From contig CAMYVB010000017.1 of NCBI GenBank assembly GCA_947302175.1, positions 1 to 43,984 of the forward strand: a stretch of 43,984 nt of DNA. The letters are read 5' to 3'. The notes below the pieces were generated by a model. It was not told the origin of the DNA. It saw only the letters and a program-made list of their open reading frames with translations, and did not search any database. The DNA is from an uncultured Bacteroidales bacterium. Its GTDB lineage: Bacteria > Bacteroidota > Bacteroidia > Bacteroidales > UBA932. Within the stretch, counting starts at the first letter, position 1. The number at the start of each line of letters is the position of its first letter. The translations under genes were made by a program, and so were the position numbers. Positions 27,802-35,165 of this stretch are shown piece after piece.

Positions 27802-28935
27802 TTACAGTCTTTGGCCGAGTTTGGGGACTACTGACGCCTTCCACTCCGCGAAATCGCCCTTTTCTATGTGCTCGCGGCTGCGGCGCACTATCTCGAGGTA
27901 GAAGGCGAGGTTGTGCTCGCTCGCAATCATCGCGGCCATCATTTCGCCGGAGACGAAAAGGTGGCGCAAATAGGCCCTGGAGTACTCCCTGTCCACGAAT
28001 GAGGTCCCTTCGGGGTCTATGGGCGAGAAGTCGTCCTCCCACTTGGCGTTGCGCATGTTCATGCAGCCGTTCCAGGTGAAGAGCATGCCGTTGCGGGCGT
28101 TGCGTGTGGGCATTACGCAGTCGAACATGTCCACTCCCCTTTCTATCGCTTCGAGTATGTTCACGGGGGTGCCGACGCCCATGAGGTAGCGGGCCTTGTC
28201 CTCGGGGATGATGTCGTTGACTATTTCTATCATCTCGTACATCTTGTCCACGGGCTCCCCCACCGCCAGGCCGCCTATGGCTATGCCCACTTCGGAGAAC
28301 TGCAAGGCGTGCTCGGTGGCCCTTTTGCGGAGCTCGGGATAGATGCAGCCCTGGATTATGGGGAAGAAAGTCTGCTCGTAGCCGTAGAGGGGCTCGGTCT
28401 CCCTGAAGCGGGCGGCATAGCGCTCCAGCCAGCCCTGGGTGAGGACAAGCGACTTTTCGGCATAGCGGTAGTCTGCATCGCCGGGGCAGCACTCATCGAG
28501 GGCCATCATTATATCGGAACCTATTACTCGCTGTGTGTCGACGTTGTTCTCGGGGGTGAAGATGTGGCGCGAGCCGTCGATGTGCGACTGGAACTTCACG
28601 CCCTCGGGGGTGAGCTTCCTTATGCCTGAAAGGGAGAAAACCTGGAAGCCTCCGCTGTCGGTGAGTATGGGGCGGTCCCAGGACTCGAATTTGTGTAGGC
28701 CGCCTGCCTGGCGAAGGATTCCGAGGCCGGGCCTGAGGTACAGATGATATGTATTGCCGAGGATTATCTCAGCCTTGATGTCTTCTTTGAGATCGCGGTG
28801 AAAGACGCCCTTGACTGAGCCCACGGTGCCCACAGGCATGAAAATGGGGGTGCGCACGGGGCCGTGGTCAGTCTCGAGGAGGCCGCATCTGGCGCGGCTG
28901 GCGGGGTCCTTATGGAGAAGCGTGAACTTCATCAC
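27802..28935 (-). CDS. tgt: tRNA-guanine(34) transglycosylase (queuine synthesis), zinc cysteines absent
   Basis: This 377-residue enzyme exchanges guanine-34 for preQ1 in tRNAs with GUN anticodons. The active-site residues are present: D93 in LTDSGGFQVFSLS, the pocket motif IIQGCIYPELR and the nucleophile D272 in FDCVMPTRNARNG. The usual zinc site CxCxxC...H is changed. The three cysteines are replaced by G310, S312 and D315 (EGTSFVDREYSRAYL), while the histidine H341 remains. From memory this is shared by other Bacteroidota Tgt proteins rather than being a defect of this gene. It leads the minus-strand run with lptG, dut and murF, and is divergent from the nucleoside permease. Confidence 0.94.
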   Translation of the reverse strand: MMKFTLLHKDPASRARCGLLETDHGPVRTPIFMPVGTVGSVKGVFHRDLKEDIKAEIILGNTYHLYLRPGLGILRQAGGLHKFESWDRPILTDSGGFQVFSLSGIRKLTPEGVKFQSHIDGSRHIFTPENNVDTQRVIGSDIMMALDECCPGDADYRYAEKSLVLTQGWLERYAARFRETEPLYGYEQTFFPIIQGCIYPELRKRATEHALQFSEVGIAIGGLAVGEPVDKMYEMIEIVNDIIPEDKARYLMGVGTPVNILEAIERGVDMFDCVMPTRNARNGMLFTWNGCMNMRNAKWEDDFSPIDPEGTSFVDREYSRAYLRHLFVSGEMMAAMIASEHNLAFYLEIVRRSREHIEKGDFAEWKASVVPKLGQRL

Positions 28936-28980
28936 TGCAAATTACGGCGTAAAATTAATAAAAATACCGCGAAATCTTTT

Positions 28981-28988
28981 TATTTTTG
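28981..28988 (+). promoter_or_regulatory. Candidate -7 box for the nucleoside permease gene
   Basis: TATTTTTG matches TAnnTTTG. Transcription would begin near 28995, about 33 bases before the start codon at 29028, in a 92-base AT-rich divergent gap. No clear -33 TTTG element is seen. Confidence 0.5.
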
Positions 28989-29027
28989 TAATCACCCTGA
29001 CAGATTATAATAATACAACACCTTTAT

Positions 29028-30320
29028 ATGAGCAACAACAAAAATATCACCCTGCGCCTCATCGTGATGAGTTTCCTCCAGTACGCAATTTGGGGCGCCT
29101 ACCTCACTTCCATGGGCAGTTTCCTCGCCCAGGCCGGTCTCGGACCCCAGATTTGGCTCTTCTTCGCCACCCAGGGCTTCGTCTCCATCTTCATGCCCGC
29201 CCTCATGGGCATAGTCGCCGACAAGTGGATTCCCGCCCAGAAGGTCCTCTCCCTCTGCCAGGGCATCGCCGGCATCTTCATGATTGCCGCAGGTCTCTAC
29301 GCAAAGAGCGCCCTTGCAGGCGGTGGCATATCTTTCGGCACCCTGTACGGCCTCTATGCCGTCAGCGTGGCATTCTACATGCCCACCATCGCCATTTCCA
29401 ACTCTGTGGCCTACAACGCCCTGGAGAAGTCCGGCAAGGACCCCGTCAAGGACTTCCCTCCCATCCGCGTGTTCGGCACCGTGGGCTTTATCGGCAGCAT
29501 GCTCTTCGTCAACTTCGTGCGCAACTCCTCTGGCGTACAGTTCCAGCACTCCTATGAGCAGTTCCTCATGTCCGGCATCCTGGGCCTCGTGCTCTGCGCA
29601 TACGCCCTCACCATGCCCAACTGCCCCTGCAAGCCCAAGTCCGCAGGCAGCCAGTCCTTCGCCGAAGCCACGGGCCTTAGCGCTTTCAAGCTTTTCAAGG
29701 ACCCTCAGTTCGCCATTTTCTTCATCTTCTCGATGCTTCTCGGCGCTTCCCTGCAGATTACGAACGGCTACGCCAACACCTTCATCACCTCCTTCAAGGA
29801 CAACCCTCTTTATGCCAACGCATGGGGCGCCAACAACGCCAACGCCCTTATCAGCATAAGCCAGATAAGCGAAACCCTCTGCATCCTCCTCATCCCCGTC
29901 TTCCTCAAGAAGTTCGGCATCAAGAAGGTTATGCTCATCAGCATGTTCGCCTGGGTCCTCCGCTTCGGCTTCTTCGGCCTCGGCAATCCCGGTTCCGGCG
30001 TGTGGCTCTTCGTCCTGAGCTGCGTGGTCTACGGCGTCGCATTCGACTTCTTCAACATCTCAGGCTCTCTATATGTCAATGAGAACACCGACAAGAACAT
30101 ACGTTCCAGCGCCCAGGGTCTCTTCATGCTGATGACCAACGGTCTCGGCGCTTCCATAGGCACTTGGGCAGCCGGCAGGGTCGTCAACGGCCTTGTATAT
30201 GAGGCCGCAACTCCTTCCTGGAGCACCGCATGGTACGTCTTCGCAGCCTATGCTTTCGTCGTCGGCTTCCTCTTCATGATACTCTTCAAGGATCCCACCA
30301 AGCAGGAAAAAGCCGCATAA
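29028..30320 (+). CDS. Nucleoside permease of the MFS (NupG/XapB-like, nucleoside:H+ symporter family)
   Basis: This 430-residue transporter has twelve membrane segments. The N-terminus (RLIVMSFLQYAIWGAYLTSMG) is the typical start of the nucleoside:H+ symporter family, and the FPPIRVFGTVGFI segment (about 144-156) resembles the conserved region of NupG-type proteins. It should import nucleosides for salvage, which fits the purine-salvage fusion in the window, although the two genes are not linked in an operon. It is a single-gene transcript: a candidate promoter lies upstream and a strong terminator follows 20 bases after the stop. Confidence 0.86.
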   Translation: MSNNKNITLRLIVMSFLQYAIWGAYLTSMGSFLAQAGLGPQIWLFFATQGFVSIFMPALMGIVADKWIPAQKVLSLCQGIAGIFMIAAGLYAKSALAGGGISFGTLYGLYAVSVAFYMPTIAISNSVAYNALEKSGKDPVKDFPPIRVFGTVGFIGSMLFVNFVRNSSGVQFQHSYEQFLMSGILGLVLCAYALTMPNCPCKPKSAGSQSFAEATGLSAFKLFKDPQFAIFFIFSMLLGASLQITNGYANTFITSFKDNPLYANAWGANNANALISISQISETLCILLIPVFLKKFGIKKVMLISMFAWVLRFGFFGLGNPGSGVWLFVLSCVVYGVAFDFFNISGSLYVNENTDKNIRSSAQGLFMLMTNGLGASIGTWAAGRVVNGLVYEAATPSWSTAWYVFAAYAFVVGFLFMILFKDPTKQEKAA

Positions 30321-30339
30321 AGCGCTTCACACATAATGA

Positions 30340-30375
30340 AGAGAGGGTGACTTTTTGGGGTCACCCTCTCTTTTT
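30340..30375 (+). terminator. Rho-independent terminator after the nucleoside permease gene
   Basis: A perfect 12-base inverted repeat (AGAGAGGGTGAC at 30340-30351 and GTCACCCTCTCT at 30360-30371) encloses an 8-base loop and is followed by a T run. On the minus strand the same hairpin is preceded by a long T run instead of followed by one, so it is best placed for the + strand gene. It may also act on the convergent operon, whose last stop is at 30403. Confidence 0.9.
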
Positions 30376-30402
30376 GAAAAAAAAATTAGTGCACGTGTCG
30401 AT

Positions 30403-31482
30403 TTATAATCGATTTAGGTTTATTCCGTATTCTTTAAGGATTTCAAGAAGCCTGTTCTCTATGGAGCGCTCCCAAAGAGTATAGCCGTAATCTCCCGGAT
30501 GAGTGCCGTCCACGGAACTTTCGTGTTCCTCTGATGTGGCACTGGGATAGATGTAGTAAACATCCTTGTAGCGCTTGCAGGCTATATCCATCAGTGAATC
30601 AGCCACATGGATGCGATACGCTTCGTCAGCATCCTTCTTTAGGTCGAAGTTGCGATTCTCCCTGTAGATGGTGCGCTGGAAGATCATAGGCACGCCCGGA
30701 TGTGCGGCCTGTACTGTCTCAATGAAGGGGAAAAGCCTTTCAATGATCTGCTCCGGCGTGGGGTTGGAGAAAGAGTCCAGCACAAGGGCGTCAAAACTGG
30801 CGTCTGCAAGAGCCTTGGCAAAAGCAGGCTGTAGTTTGCAGTTGCCGCTCATGCCAAAACCAAGGATGTCAAGACCCGTACGCCTTCCCAGCTGCATGGG
30901 ATATGCCATGCCGGAACGGCTCGTGGACACGCCCATGGTGAAGCTTGAACCATGCACGACAATGCGGCACTTGGAATCAGGGCTGCACGGAATCATGCTT
31001 GCACCTTTGTCCAGGCCAACTTTTAGGCTCCTGAGCTCACTGTACATGGGGAGGTAGATCAGACACTCGTGCTCCGTTCCGTCCATGTTGGACACTATGG
31101 TCACGGGCTTATCTTCCTTGCCTGCTCCCTGCACAGCAGCACCGGCCCAAAGCCACTTTCCGCCCTCACGTATGTACATATCGAAGCCCAAAACAGAGAG
31201 AAGATTGGTGGTACGGCCGCCGTAGACATAACCGTACTCCGGCATAATCTTAATGCTCTTGGAGTTGGTCCTGAAATGAAGGGTGAGACCGCCGCTGCAC
31301 ATGACAAGATTGCGTTCATGCCCCTCAAATGCGTATGCCGACGTGTCGGCCCGGTGATAAGGATTCTTTGTGGGGAGCACCTTACCACTCAGGCCCGTAT
31401 CGAAACCTTCGTACCAGGTGGTCTGGGCGGCAGCTGCGAGACACAGCGTGCATGCCAGCACGAAAAAGAACAGTTTCTTCAT
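30403..31482 (-). CDS. Exported SGNH/GDSL hydrolase (esterase) with GxDLY-type N-terminal domain
   Basis: This 359-residue exported esterase has a signal peptide ending near AAAAQ (1-20). Residues about 22-165 form a beta-sandwich with a GFDMY motif (99-103), like the GxDLY domain that precedes SGNH domains in Bacteroidota esterases. The catalytic domain (about 170-355) has the nucleophile motif HGSSFTMG (probably S180), the oxyanion segment GMSGN (210-214), and D325/H328 in VDGTHPGD. Such enzymes remove ester substituents, usually acetyl, from glycans. It is the last gene of the SusC/SusD operon and starts four bases after the transporter stop. If the polymer is a teichoic acid, O-acyl or D-alanyl esters are conceivable substrates, which is speculation. 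Confidence 0.82.
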   Translation of the reverse strand: MKKLFFFVLACTLCLAAAAQTTWYEGFDTGLSGKVLPTKNPYHRADTSAYAFEGHERNLVMCSGGLTLHFRTNSKSIKIMPEYGYVYGGRTTNLLSVLGFDMYIREGGKWLWAGAAVQGAGKEDKPVTIVSNMDGTEHECLIYLPMYSELRSLKVGLDKGASMIPCSPDSKCRIVVHGSSFTMGVSTSRSGMAYPMQLGRRTGLDILGFGMSGNCKLQPAFAKALADASFDALVLDSFSNPTPEQIIERLFPFIETVQAAHPGVPMIFQRTIYRENRNFDLKKDADEAYRIHVADSLMDIACKRYKDVYYIYPSATSEEHESSVDGTHPGDYGYTLWERSIENRLLEILKEYGINLNRL

Positions 31483-31486
31483 AATC

Positions 31487-32845
31487 TTAATCCAAAGTCA
31501 GAGGTTTGCGCTTCCAGTTAAGGATAGGCAGGAGGAAGGAGATAATTGCTGCTCCGAGCCAGAAAATACTGGCATATCTAAAGTCATGAACTCCGTTGAC
31601 GATATTGTTGTCCAGCAGCAAGCCGGTTACAACGTTCTGGATGCCGGCAGCGGCATAGGAAGCTATGCCTACTATGCCGAGGGCAGCGCCAGAGGCCTTG
31701 CGGGGCACCAGGTCTATGGCCATCAGTCCGCCAAGGAAGGCAATCAGTACGCCTATGGCAATACCGAAGAGAATCATCGCCACGATATTCACCCACTTAG
31801 CCGGGCCGCCGTAGAGGAACAGGGCCATGGCGACGGCTTCCAGCACGCCTGCAACAATGGCGGGATACTTACGGTCCCCCCTGAACAGGACATCGGAAAG
31901 CCAGCCGGAAACCACAGTGCCTATGATACCGAACACCGGATTGATACCGATAACGGTAGCAGCCTCGGCCAGGCTGTATCCCTTTGCCTCCTGAAGGAAG
32001 ATGGTTCCCCATTCGTTGATGGCGTAGCGGCTCATGTACATGAAAGCACTTGCCGCAGCTAGTATCCACACTCCGGGATGCTTGATTACAGCGCGCTGCA
32101 AACTCCTTGTCTGCGAACGGTCAGTAACTTCAGCGCTCTTCCTGTCGTATTCCTCCTGCGTCATTTCGCCGGAAATCACCTCAATGGGCGCAAGGCCCTT
32201 GCTTTCAGGCGAATTGTGGAAGAAGAGCAGCACCAGGACCAAGCCTACGACTCCTGCCAGGGCAGCGCCGAAGAAGCCCCATTTCCATCCGAAAGCAGCC
32301 ACAATGGCGCCGACGAAGATGAAAGAAAGACCTTCTCCAATATTATGGGAAGCGCTGAATATGCCATAGAACGTTCCGCGTACCTTCAGCGGCATCCAGC
32401 GGGACAGGGAGACTATGCAAGCCGGAGCTCCCATGCTCTGCGCCCAGCCGTTTCCTGCCCATAAAAGGCAGAATGCAGTGAAAAGCACGGCGTTGGATAT
32501 CTGGCCGTTCATGGCGCTCACGCCCATCACACCCATGGCGAAGTTCATGAACACGGATATTGTGATACCTGTGGCCATGAAACGCTTGATGTTGGCGCTG
32601 TCTGCAAGGAAACCGTTCACCAGTTTGCCTACTGCATAGACCCAGTAAAGGCATGCTCCTATCACGCCCAGTTGGGTGGCCGACAGAAGCCCCGCGTCTA
32701 TGAGCGGCTGCTTCATCACGCCCATGGACAGGCGGCATACGTAATAAAGGGCATAGCCGAAAGTGGCGGTCCAGAAGGTCTGCAAACGCAGACGATTGTA
32801 GGTCCTGTACTCCTTTCCGGCCGGTTTGTTAACGGCAGATGACAT
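31487..32845 (-). CDS. Organophosphate:phosphate antiporter family transporter (GlpT/UhpT-like MFS)
   Basis: This 452-residue MFS transporter with twelve predicted membrane segments belongs to the OPA family, which exchanges glycerol-3-phosphate or hexose-6-phosphate for inorganic phosphate. It keeps two arginines equivalent by eye to the phosphate-binding R45 and R269 of E. coli GlpT: R38 in YALYYVCRLS and R273 in YMSRYAINEWG. The histidine of the GlpT AHNVGGG segment is also kept, as H167 in SASHNIGEG. A charged cytoplasmic loop lies at about 210-255. Import of a small phosphate ester is therefore well supported, and glycerol-3-phosphate fits the phosphodiesterase gene just upstream (17 bases away). 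A sugar phosphate remains possible. Confidence 0.87.
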   Translation of the reverse strand: MSSAVNKPAGKEYRTYNRLRLQTFWTATFGYALYYVCRLSMGVMKQPLIDAGLLSATQLGVIGACLYWVYAVGKLVNGFLADSANIKRFMATGITISVFMNFAMGVMGVSAMNGQISNAVLFTAFCLLWAGNGWAQSMGAPACIVSLSRWMPLKVRGTFYGIFSASHNIGEGLSFIFVGAIVAAFGWKWGFFGAALAGVVGLVLVLLFFHNSPESKGLAPIEVISGEMTQEEYDRKSAEVTDRSQTRSLQRAVIKHPGVWILAAASAFMYMSRYAINEWGTIFLQEAKGYSLAEAATVIGINPVFGIIGTVVSGWLSDVLFRGDRKYPAIVAGVLEAVAMALFLYGGPAKWVNIVAMILFGIAIGVLIAFLGGLMAIDLVPRKASGAALGIVGIASYAAAGIQNVVTGLLLDNNIVNGVHDFRYASIFWLGAAIISFLLPILNWKRKPLTLD

Positions 32846-32862
32846 ATGCGAACCGGCTTTTA

Positions 32863-33798
32863 TTACCTGCGGCCCTGCTTACGGAGCCATCCGATGAGCA
32901 GTTCAGGACGATCGGTCTGGATGATGGAAGTGCCCAAAGAGAGGATTTTTCCGTAAACTGCGTCGGGATCGCCTTCGAAGGCCGCATCGTCGTCATAGCC
33001 GCCACAGAGCGAAGCCCAAAGGGTATTGACCCAGAGTTTGGAGTCCTGGGCAACTACCTTGCGGCAGCACTCCTCCACTTCAGCGTCCAGCTCGGAGAAG
33101 CACACTTCATAGGCCAGCGGCTTTTCGCCTGTCTGGGCATACCAGTCTTCGTACTGGCTGAAGAGGTCCCTTCCCTTGGGCTTCTGGATGTCGATAATGG
33201 GCATGTACATCATGCGGCTGCCTTCCATTTCGCTGGCCACCGCCTCACGGGCTTTCTTGCCTTTTATGAGGATCTGGTCGGTCATGTCGAGCTCATCGGT
33301 GAGTGCAACCACCATGTCGTAGTACTGGAAACCCTGGTCCACATTGATGACAATACGGTCCTTGCACACTTCCAGAGCCTCCCGGAGGGTTGTAATGCGT
33401 GTTCCGGGAATGGCAATGTTGTGGGCAGTCTTGAGGTTGAAGGTGGCAAGGGAATCATAGGTCATGGTGGAGATGTCTCCCCTGCCGGTAGTCATGCGGT
33501 TACAAGTGTGGTCATGGCTGAGGACCAGGACGCTGTCCTTGGTAAGCTTGAGGTCTATCTCCACGATATCGGCGCCCATACGGATTACGGATTCGATGGC
33601 GCCCAGGGAATTTTCCGGATAATTGCGCCAGTCGCCACGGTGGCAGACGACAACCACGTATTTGGATGATGGATCATTCAGCTCGGCAATCACCTGCTCT
33701 GCCTTATTGGCCGGCACAGAAGCCTTCTGTCCGCAAGAGACAAGGGCACAGGTGGCAGAGAGAACCCACAGGATATGTTTCAGTGCAGTTTTAATCAT
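32863..33798 (-). CDS. Glycerophosphodiester phosphodiesterase lipoprotein (GlpQ/UgpQ family)
   Basis: This 311-residue enzyme has a lipoprotein signal peptide with the acylated cysteine at C22 (ALVSC). It contains the full GDPD catalytic pattern: HRG (53-55), PEN (61-63), the metal ligands E80 and D82 in VEIDLKLTKD, and the HD pair (95-96). The family hydrolyses glycerophosphodiesters to glycerol-3-phosphate and an alcohol. Some members (GlpQ of Bacillus) act as exo-enzymes on polyglycerolphosphate teichoic acid. Being a lipoprotein, it should work in the periplasm or at the outer membrane. It is 17 bases before the GlpT-like transporter, its natural partner, and 10 bases after the TagC-like propeller gene. 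Confidence 0.92.
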   Translation of the reverse strand: MIKTALKHILWVLSATCALVSCGQKASVPANKAEQVIAELNDPSSKYVVVVCHRGDWRNYPENSLGAIESVIRMGADIVEIDLKLTKDSVLVLSHDHTCNRMTTGRGDISTMTYDSLATFNLKTAHNIAIPGTRITTLREALEVCKDRIVINVDQGFQYYDMVVALTDELDMTDQILIKGKKAREAVASEMEGSRMMYMPIIDIQKPKGRDLFSQYEDWYAQTGEKPLAYEVCFSELDAEVEECCRKVVAQDSKLWVNTLWASLCGGYDDDAAFEGDPDAVYGKILSLGTSIIQTDRPELLIGWLRKQGRR

Positions 33799-33808
33799 AA
33801 TGGTTCAT

Positions 33809-35164
33809 TTATTTGAGTTTGATTACGCAGGTGTGCTTCCTGGACCCTGCCGTGGGGTAATCTCCCACAAAGCCCAGATACATATTCCCCTTGCGTATAT
33901 GGAGGCCCTCAGGCTCGAATGTGCCATCGGACGACAGGTTCAGCTTGATGAGCTGCTGCTTGTCCACGGACACTCCCACTTTCACCAGTCGCTGAAGGAT
34001 ATTTCCGTTGAAGTCCATGACAGACATCAGCGTCGCTTCGTCATTCTTGGCACCGGATGTGACATAAATGCGGTTGTCGTACACGCAAAGACCCTGGACG
34101 GCGCCGGCGTTAGTTTCGCCGGTGGTCACACCCTTGCGTTTCCAGGGGAACCTGGCGATGGTCTTGACACTGTTCAGGTTGTAGGCGGTCACCTCTTTTC
34201 CCTGATTGTGCGATGCGCGAGTGACTTTCCTTGTCACCGTCGTGGCTTTGCGGATATCGGATAGCTTGTAGACATAGATGTAATCGCTGTTGTCCTCATA
34301 GGTCCAAAGAGCAATCACGTCATGCTCCGTATCCACATCGGCGAAACGTGCCCCGTTGTCGTTCAGGTAGAAGCGCTCGAGGGCATCTTCAGCATATTCC
34401 GTGGCGCCGGGATTGAACTTGTGACGGCAGATGAGGTGCACGTCGGGATCATTGGCCTTTCCGCCGGAATAACCGCCGTTTGCAGTGCGCTCACCCATAG
34501 TGCCGCTCGTCCAGAAATAGATATCGTCGGCATCGTACTCGATGCTGAACCCGTCTCCATGGCCGCCGCTGGGCAGCACCATGTCCTTGCCTATCTTGGA
34601 CCCATCCATGTTCAGGGCACAGACGAGCATGGAGTTGTCGTCCTCCGTGGACATGTAGAACTGTCCACGTTTGTCGATATCAAAGCTCTGCATACCGGTC
34701 TGGAGGCCAAGGGGAAGGGCAATCAGACCCTCCGTCAGGGGCTGCGTGATATCCTGATTGAAAGAAGAGGGAGTATCCTCATTCTTTTTCACGGTCACGG
34801 ACAGTTTCCCACTGGTGTTGATTTTATTCGAGGACAGAGTCAGCGTGGATGATCCCTCCTTCAAGCCTTTAACCTTACCGGCAGTCACGGAGGCGACCTC
34901 CGGGGCCGAAGAGTTGATACTCACGCCGCCGGGATTGGCTGCGAAGTCATAATCGGCCTTGACAAATACGCCGCGTTCAAAGACTTGATACAGAACGGGA
35001 ACGGCCACTTCTTCCCCAACAAAAACGACACATTCGTTTTGCTGGAAAGACATTTTGTCCTTTATCTGCTCATCCTCTGAAGATGGCTTGTCACAACTTG
35101 CAAACAGGGAAGTTGCCGCCGTCAGAACGGCGGCAACTTTCGCTAAAAACATTTTTACGTCCAT
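33809..35164 (-). CDS. Lipoprotein with Ig-like domain and P68-RBP/TagC-like beta-propeller
   Basis: I set the start at 35164, one base after the previous stop, because the signal peptide (MFLAKVAAVLTAATSLFASC) begins shortly after. The frame is open to an ATG at 35221 inside the upstream gene. The protein is then 451 residues with the lipid attachment at C24. Residues about 40-130 form a BIG2-like domain (GVSINSSAPEVASVTAGK). The rest is a six-bladed-propeller-like region with QSFDIDKRGQFYMS, GGHGDGFSIE, AGAVQGLCVYDNRIYVTSG and FEPEGLHIRKGNMYLGF, the pattern of the phage P68 receptor-binding and TagC-like propeller family. That family is tied to wall teichoic acid through TagC's operon and the phage's receptor. 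Whether it binds or cleaves its ligand is unknown. Confidence 0.68.
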   Translation of the reverse strand: MDVKMFLAKVAAVLTAATSLFASCDKPSSEDEQIKDKMSFQQNECVVFVGEEVAVPVLYQVFERGVFVKADYDFAANPGGVSINSSAPEVASVTAGKVKGLKEGSSTLTLSSNKINTSGKLSVTVKKNEDTPSSFNQDITQPLTEGLIALPLGLQTGMQSFDIDKRGQFYMSTEDDNSMLVCALNMDGSKIGKDMVLPSGGHGDGFSIEYDADDIYFWTSGTMGERTANGGYSGGKANDPDVHLICRHKFNPGATEYAEDALERFYLNDNGARFADVDTEHDVIALWTYEDNSDYIYVYKLSDIRKATTVTRKVTRASHNQGKEVTAYNLNSVKTIARFPWKRKGVTTGETNAGAVQGLCVYDNRIYVTSGAKNDEATLMSVMDFNGNILQRLVKVGVSVDKQQLIKLNLSSDGTFEPEGLHIRKGNMYLGFVGDYPTAGSRKHTCVIKLK

Positions 35165-35165
35165 A

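Noticed and set aside
30391..30415. AT-rich near-palindrome CGATTTATAATCG between the terminator and the operon end
   Set aside because: The stem is only five bases and there is no T run on the minus strand after it, so I do not call it a terminator or operator.
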